A program made the translations under genes and the position numbers. Shown here in pieces: positions 24,663 through 33,939 of a stretch of DNA of 64,000 nt. The stretch's first letter is position 1. Each line of letters opens with the position of its first letter. The DNA lies in assembly GCF_021117385.1 (NCBI RefSeq), contig NZ_CP088252.1, forward strand, positions 2,604,001-2,668,000, in the 5' to 3' direction. The stretch comes from Frateuria soli. GTDB lineage: Bacteria > Pseudomonadota > Gammaproteobacteria > Xanthomonadales > Rhodanobacteraceae. Below the pieces are notes generated by a model. It saw only the letters and a program-made list of their open reading frames with translations, was not told the origin of the DNA and searched no databases.

Positions 24663-26645
24663 GTGCGGCAGGAGTTCGCTGCCCGTCCCGCGACCGCCGA
24701 GGAACTCGAACTACTGCCGCTGGACGTTCCGTTCGAGCCTTTCGCCGTGCCCGGCACGGACAGGCCGCTGGTATCCATCGTCATCCCGGTTTACGGCAAG
24801 CTCGCCTACACGCTCGCCTGCCTTCGCTCGCTCGCCCGGCATGGTGCGCGTGCGCCATTCGAGGTCATCGTGGTGGACGATGCCTCTCCGGACGACAGCG
24901 CCGAACTCCTCGCCCGGGTTACGAACCTGCGGCTGCTACGCAACACGCATAACCTCGGCTTCGTCGACAGCTGCAATGCCGGTGCCGCGGCAGCGAGGGG
25001 CGAATTCCTGCTCTTCCTCAACAACGACACCCAGGTCACTGCGGGCTGGCTGGACGCGTTGCTTGCCTGCTTTGCCGAGCGTGTCGATTGCGGTATCGCC
25101 GGGGCCCGGCTGGTCTATCCGGACGGACGGCTGCAGGAAGCCGGGGGACTGGTGTTCGCTGACGGCAGTTGCTGGAATACCGGTCGCTTCGAGGACCGCG
25201 ATGCGCACGCCTACCAGTATCGCCGGCGAACCGATTACGTTACCGGTGCAGCACTGCTGGTGCGACGCGAGATCTTTGACCGTGTCGGTGGCTTCGACAC
25301 CCGCTACCGGCCGGCCTACTACGAAGACACCGACCTTGCCTTCTCTATCAGGCAGCTCGGCCTTGCCGTGTACTACCAGCCGGCGAGCCTGGTCGTCCAC
25401 TGCGAGGGTATCACCTCGGGCGTCGACATCGGCAGCGGGGTCAAACAGCACCAGGTGACCAACCAGGCCACGTTCGCCGCAAAGTGGGCCGAGCGTCTCG
25501 CCCTTCAGCCGCCTGCGGGCACGCCGCTCGACCGGGCCATCCACTGGCATGCCCGTGGCCGCATCCTCGTCGTGGACGTCACTGCACCCGATCCGATGCG
25601 CGACTCCGGCTCCCTGCGCCTGTGCGGAATCCTTCGTCTGCTCGACCGGCAAGGGTGGAGCACCTGCTTCTTCCCGGACGATCGCCGGACGACGGGGCAG
25701 GACATGCGCGCGCTGGGCGAACTCGGTTGCGAGTTGCTTGCCGGGGAAGACCTGCCGCAATGGCTACGCCAGCACGGACGGGAACTCGATGCGGTTTTCC
25801 TCTGCCGGCATACGGTGGCCGGCCAGTACGCCGGCCTCGTGCGGCGGCATGCGCCACAGGCCAGGCTCGTCTTCGACACGGTGGACCTGCATTTCCTGCG
25901 CGAAGGGCGCGCTGCGGAGCTGGCCGGCCATGCAGGGCTTGCGCGACAGGCGGATGCCAGCCGACGGAGCGAACTGCGGCTGATCGAGCAATGCGATGTG
26001 ACGCTCGTGGTGAGTGCGCACGAGCAGAACCTGCTGTCGGAGCTGCTCCCCGGAGCACGCGTGGAACTGCTGTCCAACATCCACGAGGTGCATGGCTGCC
26101 GTCGCCCGGCGGGCGAGCGCAGGGACCTCGTATTCATTGGCGGCTGGGGCCACCCCCCAAACGCGGACGCCATCCGCTGGATCGCCAACGAGATTCTGCC
26201 CCGCCTGCGCGAAGCCTTGCCCGACCTCTGCGTCCACATGCTGGGCGACATGCCGGAGGAAGCACGGCATGAACTGGCCCGTCCCGGCCTGGAATTGCAC
26301 GGCCGCGTGCCCGACCTGGAGCCCTGGCTCGATGGCTGCCTGGCCTCGCTCGCACCGCTACGCTTCGGCGCGGGCGTCAAGGGCAAGATCAACATGGCCA
26401 TGAGCTACGGACTGCCCGTCGTCGCTACCACCGTCGCCGTCGAGGGCATGCAGCTTGCCGACGACATCGACGTGCTGGTGGCCGACGAGGCGCCTGCGTT
26501 CGTGGACGCCGTGCTTCGCCTGAGCGGGGACGCCACACTATGGCAACGCCTGTCCGAGCACGGGCTGGAAAACGTGCGCCGGCACTTCTCGCCGGAGGCC
26601 GCCGCCGGCACGCTCGAACGCATCCTCGGTTCATCCACGCCATGA
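24663..26645 (+). CDS. Two-domain glycosyltransferase (GT2 + GT4-like)
   Basis: A soluble protein of 660 residues from GTG 24663. A GT2 domain (about 35-265: [41 protein letters not shown]) is followed by a GT4-like domain (about 300-655: [40 protein letters not shown]). It is a paralogue of the C-terminal two-thirds of the 1064-residue protein near 43-46 kb, without the methyltransferase and coiled coil. The true start is unclear. The same frame stays open and basic/helical back to the ETF-QO stop, and GAGGG lies seven bases before a CTG at 24561. It overlaps the next gene by four bases (ATGA). It probably adds sugars to surface glycan. Confidence 0.85.
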   Translation: MRQEFAARPATAEELELLPLDVPFEPFAVPGTDRPLVSIVIPVYGKLAYTLACLRSLARHGARAPFEVIVVDDASPDDSAELLARVTNLRLLRNTHNLGFVDSCNAGAAAARGEFLLFLNNDTQVTAGWLDALLACFAERVDCGIAGARLVYPDGRLQEAGGLVFADGSCWNTGRFEDRDAHAYQYRRRTDYVTGAALLVRREIFDRVGGFDTRYRPAYYEDTDLAFSIRQLGLAVYYQPASLVVHCEGITSGVDIGSGVKQHQVTNQATFAAKWAERLALQPPAGTPLDRAIHWHARGRILVVDVTAPDPMRDSGSLRLCGILRLLDRQGWSTCFFPDDRRTTGQDMRALGELGCELLAGEDLPQWLRQHGRELDAVFLCRHTVAGQYAGLVRRHAPQARLVFDTVDLHFLREGRAAELAGHAGLARQADASRRSELRLIEQCDVTLVVSAHEQNLLSELLPGARVELLSNIHEVHGCRRPAGERRDLVFIGGWGHPPNADAIRWIANEILPRLREALPDLCVHMLGDMPEEARHELARPGLELHGRVPDLEPWLDGCLASLAPLRFGAGVKGKINMAMSYGLPVVATTVAVEGMQLADDIDVLVADEAPAFVDAVLRLSGDATLWQRLSEHGLENVRRHFSPEAAAGTLERILGSSTP

Positions 26646-28747
26646 CGTCCTCTGCCGCCAAGCGTTATCTCTTCCTCCTGCTTCGTCTGGGCTTCCGCGC
26701 CCTGCCTTTGCCCACGGCCACCCGCGACCGGCTGCGGCAGCGCTTCCTGGAACGCCATGCGAGCCTTGTGCCAGCCGGGCCTCGCGGCCAGGTGGGGGAC
26801 GGTGCCGGACGTCGCCCCCACCGGCACGCCGCCGGCCGGGCGATAGGCTTCGTGGAGCCGCGCGTCGAACCACTGCCCAGCCCTCTTCCCGCAACGCTGG
26901 TGGCGTTCTACCTGCCGCAGTTCCATCCGATACCGCAGAACGACGCATGGTGGGGCGAGGGCTTCACCGAATGGACCAACGTGGCGCGGGCGCTGCCGCA
27001 GTTCGAGGGCCATGCACAGCCCCGCCTGCCTGGCACGCTTGGCTTCTACGACCTTCGCCTCCCCGAAGTGATGCGCCGGCAGATGCAGCTGGCGCGCGAG
27101 TACGGTATCGGCGCATTCTGCAGCTACTTCTACTGGTTCGCCGGCGAACGGCTGCTCGAGCAACCCTTGTTGCAGTGGCTGGACGATCCCTCCCTGGACC
27201 TGCCGCTGTGCCTGTGCTGGGCCAACGAGAACTGGTCGCGGCGCTGGGACGGGCGTGCCGACGACCTGCTCATAAGCCAGCGGCATAGTCCCGAGGACGA
27301 CCTGGCCTTTATTTCCTACGTGGCCCGCTGGCTGCGCGATCCCCGGTATTTGCGGGTCCAGGGCAAGCCGCTATTGCTGGTGTATCGCCCCGGCCTGCTG
27401 CCCGACCCGAAGGCGACCAGTGCCCGATGGCGCACATGGTGCCGCGAGGCAGGTATCGGCGAGATCCAGCTCGCCTACGTGCAGAGCTTCGACCGGGTCG
27501 ACCCGCGCGACATCGGATTCGATGCGGCGGTCGAATTCCCTCCCAACAACACCACGCTTCCCACGATCACAGCCCGCCAGCGTCTACTCAATCCGGACTA
27601 CCGGGGGGACGTGCATGACTGGCGCGCCATGGCCCGCCAAGCCATGGCGCAACCCGATCCATCGTACCTGCGCTATCCGGGGGTGAATCCCGGCTGGGAT
27701 AACGAACCCCGTCGCAGTGGCAAGGGACGCGTGTTCGCCCATGCCTCGCCGCGCGGCTACCGCGACTGGTTGCGCCAAGCCATCGCTGTGGCACGTCGGC
27801 GCAAGCCGGACCAGCCATTGGTGTTCGTCAACGCCTGGAACGAGTGGGCCGAAGGGGCCGTGCTGGAGCCGGACGCGCGGCTGGGCCACGCCTGGCTGCA
27901 GGCGACCCGGGACGCATTGCGCGAGCCCCCCGCCACGGCTCCGGCAGACCGGCCCTGCGCGGTGATCCACGCTTGGTACGTCGAGGTCCTGGACGAAATC
28001 CTCGCGACCCTGCAGAGCACCGGCCTGCGGTGGCGGATCATTGTCACCACCGCGCACGAGCAGGCCGCGGCAGTCCGCCAGCGGCTCGACGAGCTGAACA
28101 TCGAAGCGGAGTTGCACGTCTTCGAAAACCGCGGGCGCGACATCTTGCCCTTCCTGCACGTGGCGAACCGGTTGCTCGACGAAGGCACCGAAGTGGTGTT
28201 GAAGCTGCACACTAAACGCTCGGTGCACCGTCAGGACGGCGAACTGTGGCGACGCGAACTGCTCGACGGACTGGTCTCGCCCGCCCGTGCCCATGCGCTG
28301 GCAGCGGCGTTCGCAGCCGATCCGTCACTGGGTCTGGTGGCGCCGGACGGCCACGTCCAGCCGCTCAACTTCTACTGGGGCGCCAATCGCGACACGGCCG
28401 GCTACCTGACTACGCGGCTGGGCTTGGCCGCACCGGACATCGAGAGCGACCGCTTCATCGCCGGGAGTATGTTCTGGGTACGGCTTGAGGCGTTGCGTCC
28501 GCTGCTGGACGCTCACCTTGGCGAATGGGAGTTCGAAGCCGAGGCGGGGCAGCTTGACGGCACCTTCGCCCACGCGATCGAGAGGATCTTCATGCTGGTA
28601 GCGCGGCACGCCGGATTCCGCACGGTCGAAGCCGCTGCGCTGATGGGCCTGGATGCCTCCAACAGGCCCTTCCCTTATGCGTCCGCGGACGCTTCCGGCA
28701 GGATCGATGGCGCGGCGCGCGATGCCGGCGCCAGGCCGACTCGATGA
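26642..28747 (+). CDS. WbsX-like (GH99-like) and RgpF-like glycan protein
   Basis: A 701-residue soluble protein with two parts. The first (about 80-420) is WbsX/GH99-like, with FYLPQFHPIPQNDAWWGEGF, WANENWSRRWDG and FVNAWNEWAEGAVLEPD. The second (about 440-690) resembles the rhamnan-synthesis RgpF domain, with VIHAWYVEVLDEIL, FENRGRDILPFL and VVLKLHTKRS. Both are common in O-antigen and rhamnan clusters, and the pair probably attaches or modifies sugars on the growing chain. The ATG overlaps the stop of the preceding glycosyltransferase gene (ATGA). Its final codons run up to a decayed galE fragment on the other strand. Confidence 0.85.
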   Translation: MTSSAAKRYLFLLLRLGFRALPLPTATRDRLRQRFLERHASLVPAGPRGQVGDGAGRRPHRHAAGRAIGFVEPRVEPLPSPLPATLVAFYLPQFHPIPQNDAWWGEGFTEWTNVARALPQFEGHAQPRLPGTLGFYDLRLPEVMRRQMQLAREYGIGAFCSYFYWFAGERLLEQPLLQWLDDPSLDLPLCLCWANENWSRRWDGRADDLLISQRHSPEDDLAFISYVARWLRDPRYLRVQGKPLLLVYRPGLLPDPKATSARWRTWCREAGIGEIQLAYVQSFDRVDPRDIGFDAAVEFPPNNTTLPTITARQRLLNPDYRGDVHDWRAMARQAMAQPDPSYLRYPGVNPGWDNEPRRSGKGRVFAHASPRGYRDWLRQAIAVARRRKPDQPLVFVNAWNEWAEGAVLEPDARLGHAWLQATRDALREPPATAPADRPCAVIHAWYVEVLDEILATLQSTGLRWRIIVTTAHEQAAAVRQRLDELNIEAELHVFENRGRDILPFLHVANRLLDEGTEVVLKLHTKRSVHRQDGELWRRELLDGLVSPARAHALAAAFAADPSLGLVAPDGHVQPLNFYWGANRDTAGYLTTRLGLAAPDIESDRFIAGSMFWVRLEALRPLLDAHLGEWEFEAEAGQLDGTFAHAIERIFMLVARHAGFRTVEAAALMGLDASNRPFPYASADASGRIDGAARDAGARPTR

Positions 28748-28749
28748 TC

Positions 28750-29103
28750 GCACCGATGAGGCGGCGGTCGAGGAAAACACCAGCCGCCCTGCGACCGCCT
28801 CACGCATCGCCTGGAGCAGGTTCAGCGTGTCGCTGACGTTGTTCTCGTGATAGGCATGAGGTTGCCCGACCGATTGGCCCCAACGAACACGTGCAAAAGT
28901 GCATGACCGCATCGAACCGTGCGCCGCCGAAGACGCCAGCCAGGATCTGGCGGTCGAGCAGATCGCCTTCCACCAGGGACGCCCGCCGCGTCGCGGTGGC
29001 CCGTCGCAAGGCTGTCGAAACCACGGCTGATGCCCCTTTTTGGCGAGCAGATGACAAACCTTGTGCGAGCCGATGTAGCCCGCTTCGGTGCAAACCAGAC
29101 CTT
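28750..29103 (-). pseudogene. galE: Frameshifted, truncated UDP-glucose 4-epimerase fragment
   Basis: Read on the minus strand, the three frames together give an N-terminal GalE sequence: EAGYIGSH, then FDSLATGHRDA, then RRASLVEGDLLDRQ and ARFDAVMHF, then QSVGQPHAYHENNVSDTLNL and GRLVFSSTAA. At least three frame changes are needed, and the YxxxK region and the C-terminal two-thirds are missing. It ends against the WbsX-RgpF gene. It is the relic of a sugar-nucleotide gene, probably left by recombination in this glycan region. The rest of the gap up to etfB (29104-29241) holds a TAGAAT box at 29180-29185 and the etfB leader. Confidence 0.85.
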
Positions 29104-29241
29104 CCTGCACGCTCCCATGTGTGGCAGCCGTCCATTACACGCGGCGAACCCGCATACGCGGGCGCATGGCCGGTCGGGTTAGAATCGTGGATTCACGTCT
29201 TTCCCATGCCGCCCGCGGAGCGGCACATCCGAGGAACCGAA

Positions 29242-29988
29242 ATGAAGATTCTGGTCGGCTACAAGCGTGTCGTGGACTACAACGTCCGCATCCAGGTCAA
29301 GCCCGACGGCACCGGCGTGGTGACCGAAGGCGTCAAGCTCTCCGCCAACCCCTTCGACGACATCGCGCTGGAAGAAGCCCTGCGCCTGCGCGAGAAGGGC
29401 GTGGCCGAGGAAGTGGTGATCGTGGGCATCGGCCCGGCCGACCTCACCGCGCACCTGCGTAACGGCCTGGCCATGGGTGCCAACCGCGCCATCCACGTCA
29501 CCACCGCCGACGCCATCCAGCCGCTCACCGCCGCGCGCACGTTCCTCAAGCTGGTCGAGAAAGAACAGCCGGGCCTGGTGATCCTTGGCAAGCAGGCGAT
29601 CGACGACGACGCGAACCAGGCCGGCCAGATGCTGGCCGCGCTGTGGGACCGTCCGCAGGCGACGTTCGCAAGCAAGGTCGAGATCGCCGACGGCAAGGCC
29701 ACCGTGACCCGCGAGGTCGACGCCGGCCTGGAGACCATCGAGGCCGAGCTGCCCGCGGTGATCACCACTGACCTGCGCCTCAACGAGCCGCGCTTCATCA
29801 AGCTGCCGGACATCATGAAGGCCAAGTCCAAGCCGATCGACGTGATCGAGTTCGGCTCGCTCGGCGTCGAGGGCGGCGACCACCTGAAGACCACCCACTA
29901 TGCCGCCCCCCCCAAGCGCAGCAAGGGCGTAATGGTGAAGGACGCGGCCGAACTGGTCGCCACCCTCAAGCAGAAAGGCCTGCTGTAA
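29242..29988 (+). CDS. etfB: Electron transfer flavoprotein beta subunit
   Basis: A 248-residue EtfB, half of the ETF dimer that takes electrons from acyl-CoA dehydrogenases such as FadE. Family segments include MKILVGYKRVVDYNVRI, NPFDDIALEEALRLRE and LGKQAIDDDANQAGQMLA. The start has GAGGAA eight bases upstream. etfA follows after 90 bases that contain a family A palindrome. In Xanthomonas, etfA borders the variable LPS locus, and the same arrangement is seen here. Confidence 0.97.
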   Translation: MKILVGYKRVVDYNVRIQVKPDGTGVVTEGVKLSANPFDDIALEEALRLREKGVAEEVVIVGIGPADLTAHLRNGLAMGANRAIHVTTADAIQPLTAARTFLKLVEKEQPGLVILGKQAIDDDANQAGQMLAALWDRPQATFASKVEIADGKATVTREVDAGLETIEAELPAVITTDLRLNEPRFIKLPDIMKAKSKPIDVIEFGSLGVEGGDHLKTTHYAAPPKRSKGVMVKDAAELVATLKQKGLL

Positions 29989-30000
29989 ACCCATATCCCC

Positions 30001-30058
30001 TGTAGGAGCCCACCTGTGGGCGACCGGCAAGCCCGAGCCGCCGCGCTGGCTCCTGCAG
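30001..30058. repeat. Family A palindrome inside the etfB-etfA gap
   Basis: TGTAGGAGCCCACCTGTGGG opens the element, and GGCTCCTGCAG closes it in inverted form. The inner arms are less well paired. It sits within a probable operon, so it is more likely an RNA-stability or REP-like element than a terminator. Confidence 0.6.
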
Positions 30059-30078
30059 AGACACGGAGAGAAAGAGAC

Positions 30079-31020
30079 ATGAGCAAGATCCTAGTCATCG
30101 CCGAACACTTGGACGGCAAGCTCAACCCTTCCACCGCGCGCGCCGTCAGCGCCGCCGCAGCGGTCAAGCCCGAGGCCGTCGACGTGCTGGTATTGATCGA
30201 CAGCGCCGACGCCATCGCCGCCGAGGCCGCGAAGATCGAAGGCGTGAGCCGCGTGCTTACCGCCAGCCGCGCGGAGAACGCGCACGCGCTCGCCGCCGTG
30301 CTGGCGCCGCAGGTGGCCAAGGTCGCCGCCGGCTACAGTCATGTGTTCGCCCCGTCCACCACCTTCGGCAAGGATCTTGCCCCTCGCGTGGCCGCGCTGC
30401 TCGGCGTGGCGCAGGTCAGCGACGTGATGTCGGTCGAGGGTGCGCACACCTTCAAGCGCCCGATCTACGCCGGAAACGCCATCGTCACCGTGGAAGCCGA
30501 CCCGGCGCAGACGGTGGTCGCGACCATCCGCACAGCATCCTGGTCTGCCGCCGCCAGCGACGCCGGCAACGCGCCGATCGAGGCGTTGAACCTGGACGTC
30601 GCGCTGCCCTCGCATACGCGCTTCGTCGAGCTCAAGCAGGGCAAGAGCGACCGCCCGGACCTGCAGAGCGCGAGCAAGGTCGTCTCCGGCGGCCGCGGCG
30701 TCGGATCGAAAGAGAACTTCGAGATCATCTACAAGTTCGCCGACAAGATCGGCGCGGCCGTCGGCGCCTCGCGCGCCGCGGTGGACGCTGGCTACGTGCC
30801 CAACGAGATGCAGGTCGGCCAGACCGGCAAGATCATCGCCCCCGAGCTCTACATGGCCATCGGCATCTCCGGTGCCATCCAGCACCTGACCGGAATCAAG
30901 GACGCCGGCACCATCGTGGCGATCAACAAGGACGGCGAGGCGCCGATCTTCGAGGTGGCGGACATCGGCCTTGTCGGTGATCTGTTCAAGATCATTCCGG
31001 AGATCGAGCAGGCGATCTGA
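30079..31020 (+). CDS. etfA: Electron transfer flavoprotein alpha subunit
   Basis: A 313-residue EtfA, which binds the FAD of ETF. The C-terminal FAD domain shows [40 protein letters not shown] and [19 protein letters not shown]-like segments (here [20 protein letters not shown]). AGAGAAAGAGAC lies before the ATG at 30079. It ends the etfBA operon. The O-antigen island begins about 100-200 bases later, and base composition drops there. Confidence 0.97.
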   Translation: MSKILVIAEHLDGKLNPSTARAVSAAAAVKPEAVDVLVLIDSADAIAAEAAKIEGVSRVLTASRAENAHALAAVLAPQVAKVAAGYSHVFAPSTTFGKDLAPRVAALLGVAQVSDVMSVEGAHTFKRPIYAGNAIVTVEADPAQTVVATIRTASWSAAASDAGNAPIEALNLDVALPSHTRFVELKQGKSDRPDLQSASKVVSGGRGVGSKENFEIIYKFADKIGAAVGASRAAVDAGYVPNEMQVGQTGKIIAPELYMAIGISGAIQHLTGIKDAGTIVAINKDGEAPIFEVADIGLVGDLFKIIPEIEQAI

Positions 31021-31217
31021 CGCCCAGCGATCTGCCCACGCGCCCGTAAACCCGAGCGATGCAACACGACCCCTGAATCGCGCCTTAGCCATCGCGCCTG
31101 CATGACCGGCGCCCCGAACTACGGTTTAGCCATGATGAATGGATGCAAGAATTTCGCAACGGGCATGAAGGGATGCCACTGCAGCCCAGACTGCACGCTG
31201 GTGGAACGGAGCGATTC

Positions 31218-31949
31218 GTGATCGTCGGCAACGGGCTACTTGCTCATACATTCGCGCCCCGCTTTGCCGACGACTCGGAAACAATCGTCTTTGCCTCCGG
31301 CGTGTCGCACTCGGCGGAGACACGAGCGTCGGAGTTCGAACGCGAACGCGCCATGTTGCTGGATGTGCTTCAGCGCGGAACTCGGCAGGTGATCTATTTT
31401 GGGAGCTGCGGAGTCACCTCGCCCGCGTCAGAACTTACCCCCTACATGCGCCACAAGCAAATGATGGAGGCACTGGTACTGGCCTTGCCCGGCAACCGCG
31501 TTTTCCGCCTGCCACAGGTCGTGAGTCACACGGACAATCCGAGCACTCTCACCAACTTCATCTATAACCGCATCATGTCGGGAGAGCACTTTACCGTGTG
31601 GGCGCATGCCGAGCGCAACCTGATCGATATCGCCGATGTATGCGCTATCGCTACCGCCCTCATCGAGGACGATGACTCGCCGCGCGTCGTGTCTATCGCG
31701 GCGCGACAGTCGCTGCTAGCCCCCGAGATCGTCTCCATTTTCGAAGAGACCCTTGGCCGCAAGGCAAACTGTTCGGTGGTCCCCAAGGGCAGCCCCCTGC
31801 TAATTGACTCGACCACAACGATGAAAGTAAGCACGCGACTCGGGATTGATCTAGGCGACACGTACATCCCGGGAGTGATACGCAAGTACTATTCACCAGA
31901 TGCTTCCGCGCGCCTTCGCGCGGAGCAGGCGAAAGAAGCTCGCAGATAG
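31218..31949 (+). CDS. NAD-dependent epimerase/dehydratase-like protein
   Basis: About 243 residues from GTG 31218, which has GGAG seven bases upstream; an ATG at 31143 would add 25 residues. The N-terminal beta strand and glycine loop (VIVGNGLLAHTF) fit a Rossmann fold. A YMRHK sequence provides the YxxxK catalytic pair, and the middle segment NLIDIADVCAIATALIEDD is typical of extended short-chain dehydrogenases. It is shorter than usual. It may make or modify a sugar nucleotide for the nearby glycosyltransferases, but the substrate is unknown. Codon use is less GC-rich than in etfA, which suggests transfer. Confidence 0.68.
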   Translation: MIVGNGLLAHTFAPRFADDSETIVFASGVSHSAETRASEFERERAMLLDVLQRGTRQVIYFGSCGVTSPASELTPYMRHKQMMEALVLALPGNRVFRLPQVVSHTDNPSTLTNFIYNRIMSGEHFTVWAHAERNLIDIADVCAIATALIEDDDSPRVVSIAARQSLLAPEIVSIFEETLGRKANCSVVPKGSPLLIDSTTTMKVSTRLGIDLGDTYIPGVIRKYYSPDASARLRAEQAKEARR

Positions 31950-32062
31950 GGGGCCGAGCAGCGGCCCGATTGCCCCGGGCGATACGTGGAGCTCTTATGG
32001 ACGCGGGCGCAGCCCTCGTCTACGTAAGACAGTTGAGTGTTGTAGGTTCCGAAGGATCTCGT

Positions 32063-33046
32063 ATGCCTGTTTTCGATGCACCAGCCAATCTGGATGTTTC
32101 AGTTGTCGTTCCGGTCTATGGCGGGAGCGACGCGCTGCCGGAGCTATGTCAGCGCGTCACCTCCATGGGGCAACAGGCGGGCCTGAGCTTCGAAATTATC
32201 TTGGTGGATGACCGCGGTCAGAAGCAGGCATGGGATGTCATTTGTGGACTCGCCAAAGAATACCCGAACGTCCGCGGACTACGGCTGGGGCGCAACTTCG
32301 GACAGCACGCTGCGACGATCTGCGGCATCGCGCATGCGCGCGGAGAATGGATCGTCACCATGGACGACGACTTGGAGCACCCACCGGAGGCGATACCAGC
32401 CCTGCTCAATGCGGGCACCGAAGACTACCCTCTGGTCTACGGCGCCTTCGAGCAGCGGACACACGCAGCCTACAGGAACCTCAGTTCGGAAATGATGCGC
32501 AAGGTGTTGAAGTGGACCTTCCCCGACCTCAACGAGGACTATTGCTCCTTCCGCGCCATCCACGCCCCATTAGCAAAGCAGCTGGACCGCTTCGGATTCC
32601 ATCGCCCCTACATCGATGGCATGCTTTCGTGGCTAACCGCCTCGGTCAAAACGGTGGCCGTACAACACGAACAACGGGCCCACGGTAGGAGTACATATAC
32701 GCTGCGCAAGCTTTTGTCGCACGCGACCAACATCTTCGTCTCGTTCTCCCATCTACCACTTCGCGCTGCTACGTTTTGCGGCGCCATTCTGGCCGGGATG
32801 AGCTTCGCCTATCTGCTGTACGTATTGTACGGCAAGCTTTCTGGCCACTTTACTATTCCTGGCTACGCCTCGCTGATGTCCACCGTCTTGCTTGCCTGCG
32901 GTATCCAGCTACTGATACTCGGCGTGGTCGGCGAATACGTGGGCAGACTAATGGGGGCAACATTCAAGCGGCCCGTTTACGTCGTAGACCGCCAAGCGCC
33001 CTCGCGCCAGGGTACGGTCCCGTCGCGGGGAACCACAGCCATGTGA
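32063..33046 (+). CDS. GtrB-like polyprenyl-phosphate glycosyltransferase
   Basis: A 327-residue GT2 enzyme with the DPM1/GtrB layout. The catalytic domain (about 10-230) has VVVPVYGGSDALPELC, VDDRGQKQAWD in place of the usual DDGS, and MDDDLEHPPE. Two C-terminal membrane helices and the tail GVVGEYVGRLMGATFKRPVY follow. It probably loads a sugar onto undecaprenyl phosphate. GAAGGA lies before the ATG at 32063. A GtrA-like flippase and a large membrane protein lie close by on the other strand, together making a side-chain glycosylation module. Confidence 0.85.
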   Translation: MPVFDAPANLDVSVVVPVYGGSDALPELCQRVTSMGQQAGLSFEIILVDDRGQKQAWDVICGLAKEYPNVRGLRLGRNFGQHAATICGIAHARGEWIVTMDDDLEHPPEAIPALLNAGTEDYPLVYGAFEQRTHAAYRNLSSEMMRKVLKWTFPDLNEDYCSFRAIHAPLAKQLDRFGFHRPYIDGMLSWLTASVKTVAVQHEQRAHGRSTYTLRKLLSHATNIFVSFSHLPLRAATFCGAILAGMSFAYLLYVLYGKLSGHFTIPGYASLMSTVLLACGIQLLILGVVGEYVGRLMGATFKRPVYVVDRQAPSRQGTVPSRGTTAM

Positions 33047-33084
33047 GCTTGCTCTGACAGAGGAAGGAGAATACCGAACCCCGG

Positions 33085-33933
33085 TCAGAGCCGCCGCCAC
33101 ATCGACAGATACACCAAGCGGCGGGTGTAAGCCATGGCGGTGGCACGCAAGTTCCCGATGATCAGATCGGCACGCGAGAGCAGGCCAGGATGCCGGTCCC
33201 GCAAGGCTGCGTGAAAGTGCCGCGCCTGCGCGGCCTGCTCTCGCACCAGCCGCACGCTCCACTGACTCGCGCTAATTCGGAAGCAGGCCAACGGGTCCTG
33301 CAGCGCCACCAAATCACCCTGCTCCAGGATCCGGCAATAGGTCGCCTGGTCGATCAAGTATGGGAACGCGTTGTCCCACCCACCCGCCCGCTCGAGTGCG
33401 GCGCGGCGGAACAGAACGCAAGCAGGCTCGCCGAACAAGTTGCTGCCGGCGCGCACCACGGCGCGCATTGCGTCGCGGCCCGAAACTATGCCGTCCAGCC
33501 CCCTGAGGCCCCAGTTCCGGAGGAGCGGCTGGCCTTTGGCGTCAATTAAGTCGCGGCGGCACGCCACCATAACCGCACGAGGGTTGGCATCCAGTGCGGC
33601 CACCTGCCTTGCTAGTGCGCTGGGAGCAATGAGATCGTCGCCACAAACCAGCTTGAGCAGATCTCCGCGGGCGTGTTGGCTAACGCGGTTCCAATTCGCC
33701 AAGGCACCTCCGCCGGCCGGCGTGCTGGAGAGAATTCGCACCCGCGGATGTGTTGCGAAAACCTCCAGTATCTCTCGCGTGGCATCGCTCGAAGAATGGT
33801 CGGCGACCACTACCTCGTAATCGTCGAAGTCCTGGGTTAGTACCGAATCTAGCGTGCAGGCAAGATAAGCCGCGTTGTTGTAAGCCGGAATGACGACCGA
33901 AACCCGGGGGGACGACTGGCTGGTCCGGTTCAT
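33085..33933 (-). CDS. Family 2 glycosyltransferase
   Basis: A 282-residue soluble GT2 enzyme with SVVIPAYNNAAYLACTLDSV, the nucleotide-binding VVADHSSSDATREIL and a metal-site region LVCGDDLIAPSA. No membrane segment is present, so it is unlike the GtrB-type proteins around it. It probably transfers a sugar within the O-antigen repeat. It is the last gene of a three-gene minus-strand operon; its ATG lies six bases after the GtrA-like stop, with a GGGG stretch upstream. Donor and acceptor are unknown. Confidence 0.85.
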   Translation of the reverse strand: MNRTSQSSPRVSVVIPAYNNAAYLACTLDSVLTQDFDDYEVVVADHSSSDATREILEVFATHPRVRILSSTPAGGGALANWNRVSQHARGDLLKLVCGDDLIAPSALARQVAALDANPRAVMVACRRDLIDAKGQPLLRNWGLRGLDGIVSGRDAMRAVVRAGSNLFGEPACVLFRRAALERAGGWDNAFPYLIDQATYCRILEQGDLVALQDPLACFRISASQWSVRLVREQAAQARHFHAALRDRHPGLLSRADLIIGNLRATAMAYTRRLVYLSMWRRL

Positions 33934-33939
33934 TTCTTT

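Noticed and set aside
28748-29241. Functional galE gene
   Set aside because: At least three frame changes and loss of the C-terminal two-thirds rule out an active epimerase.
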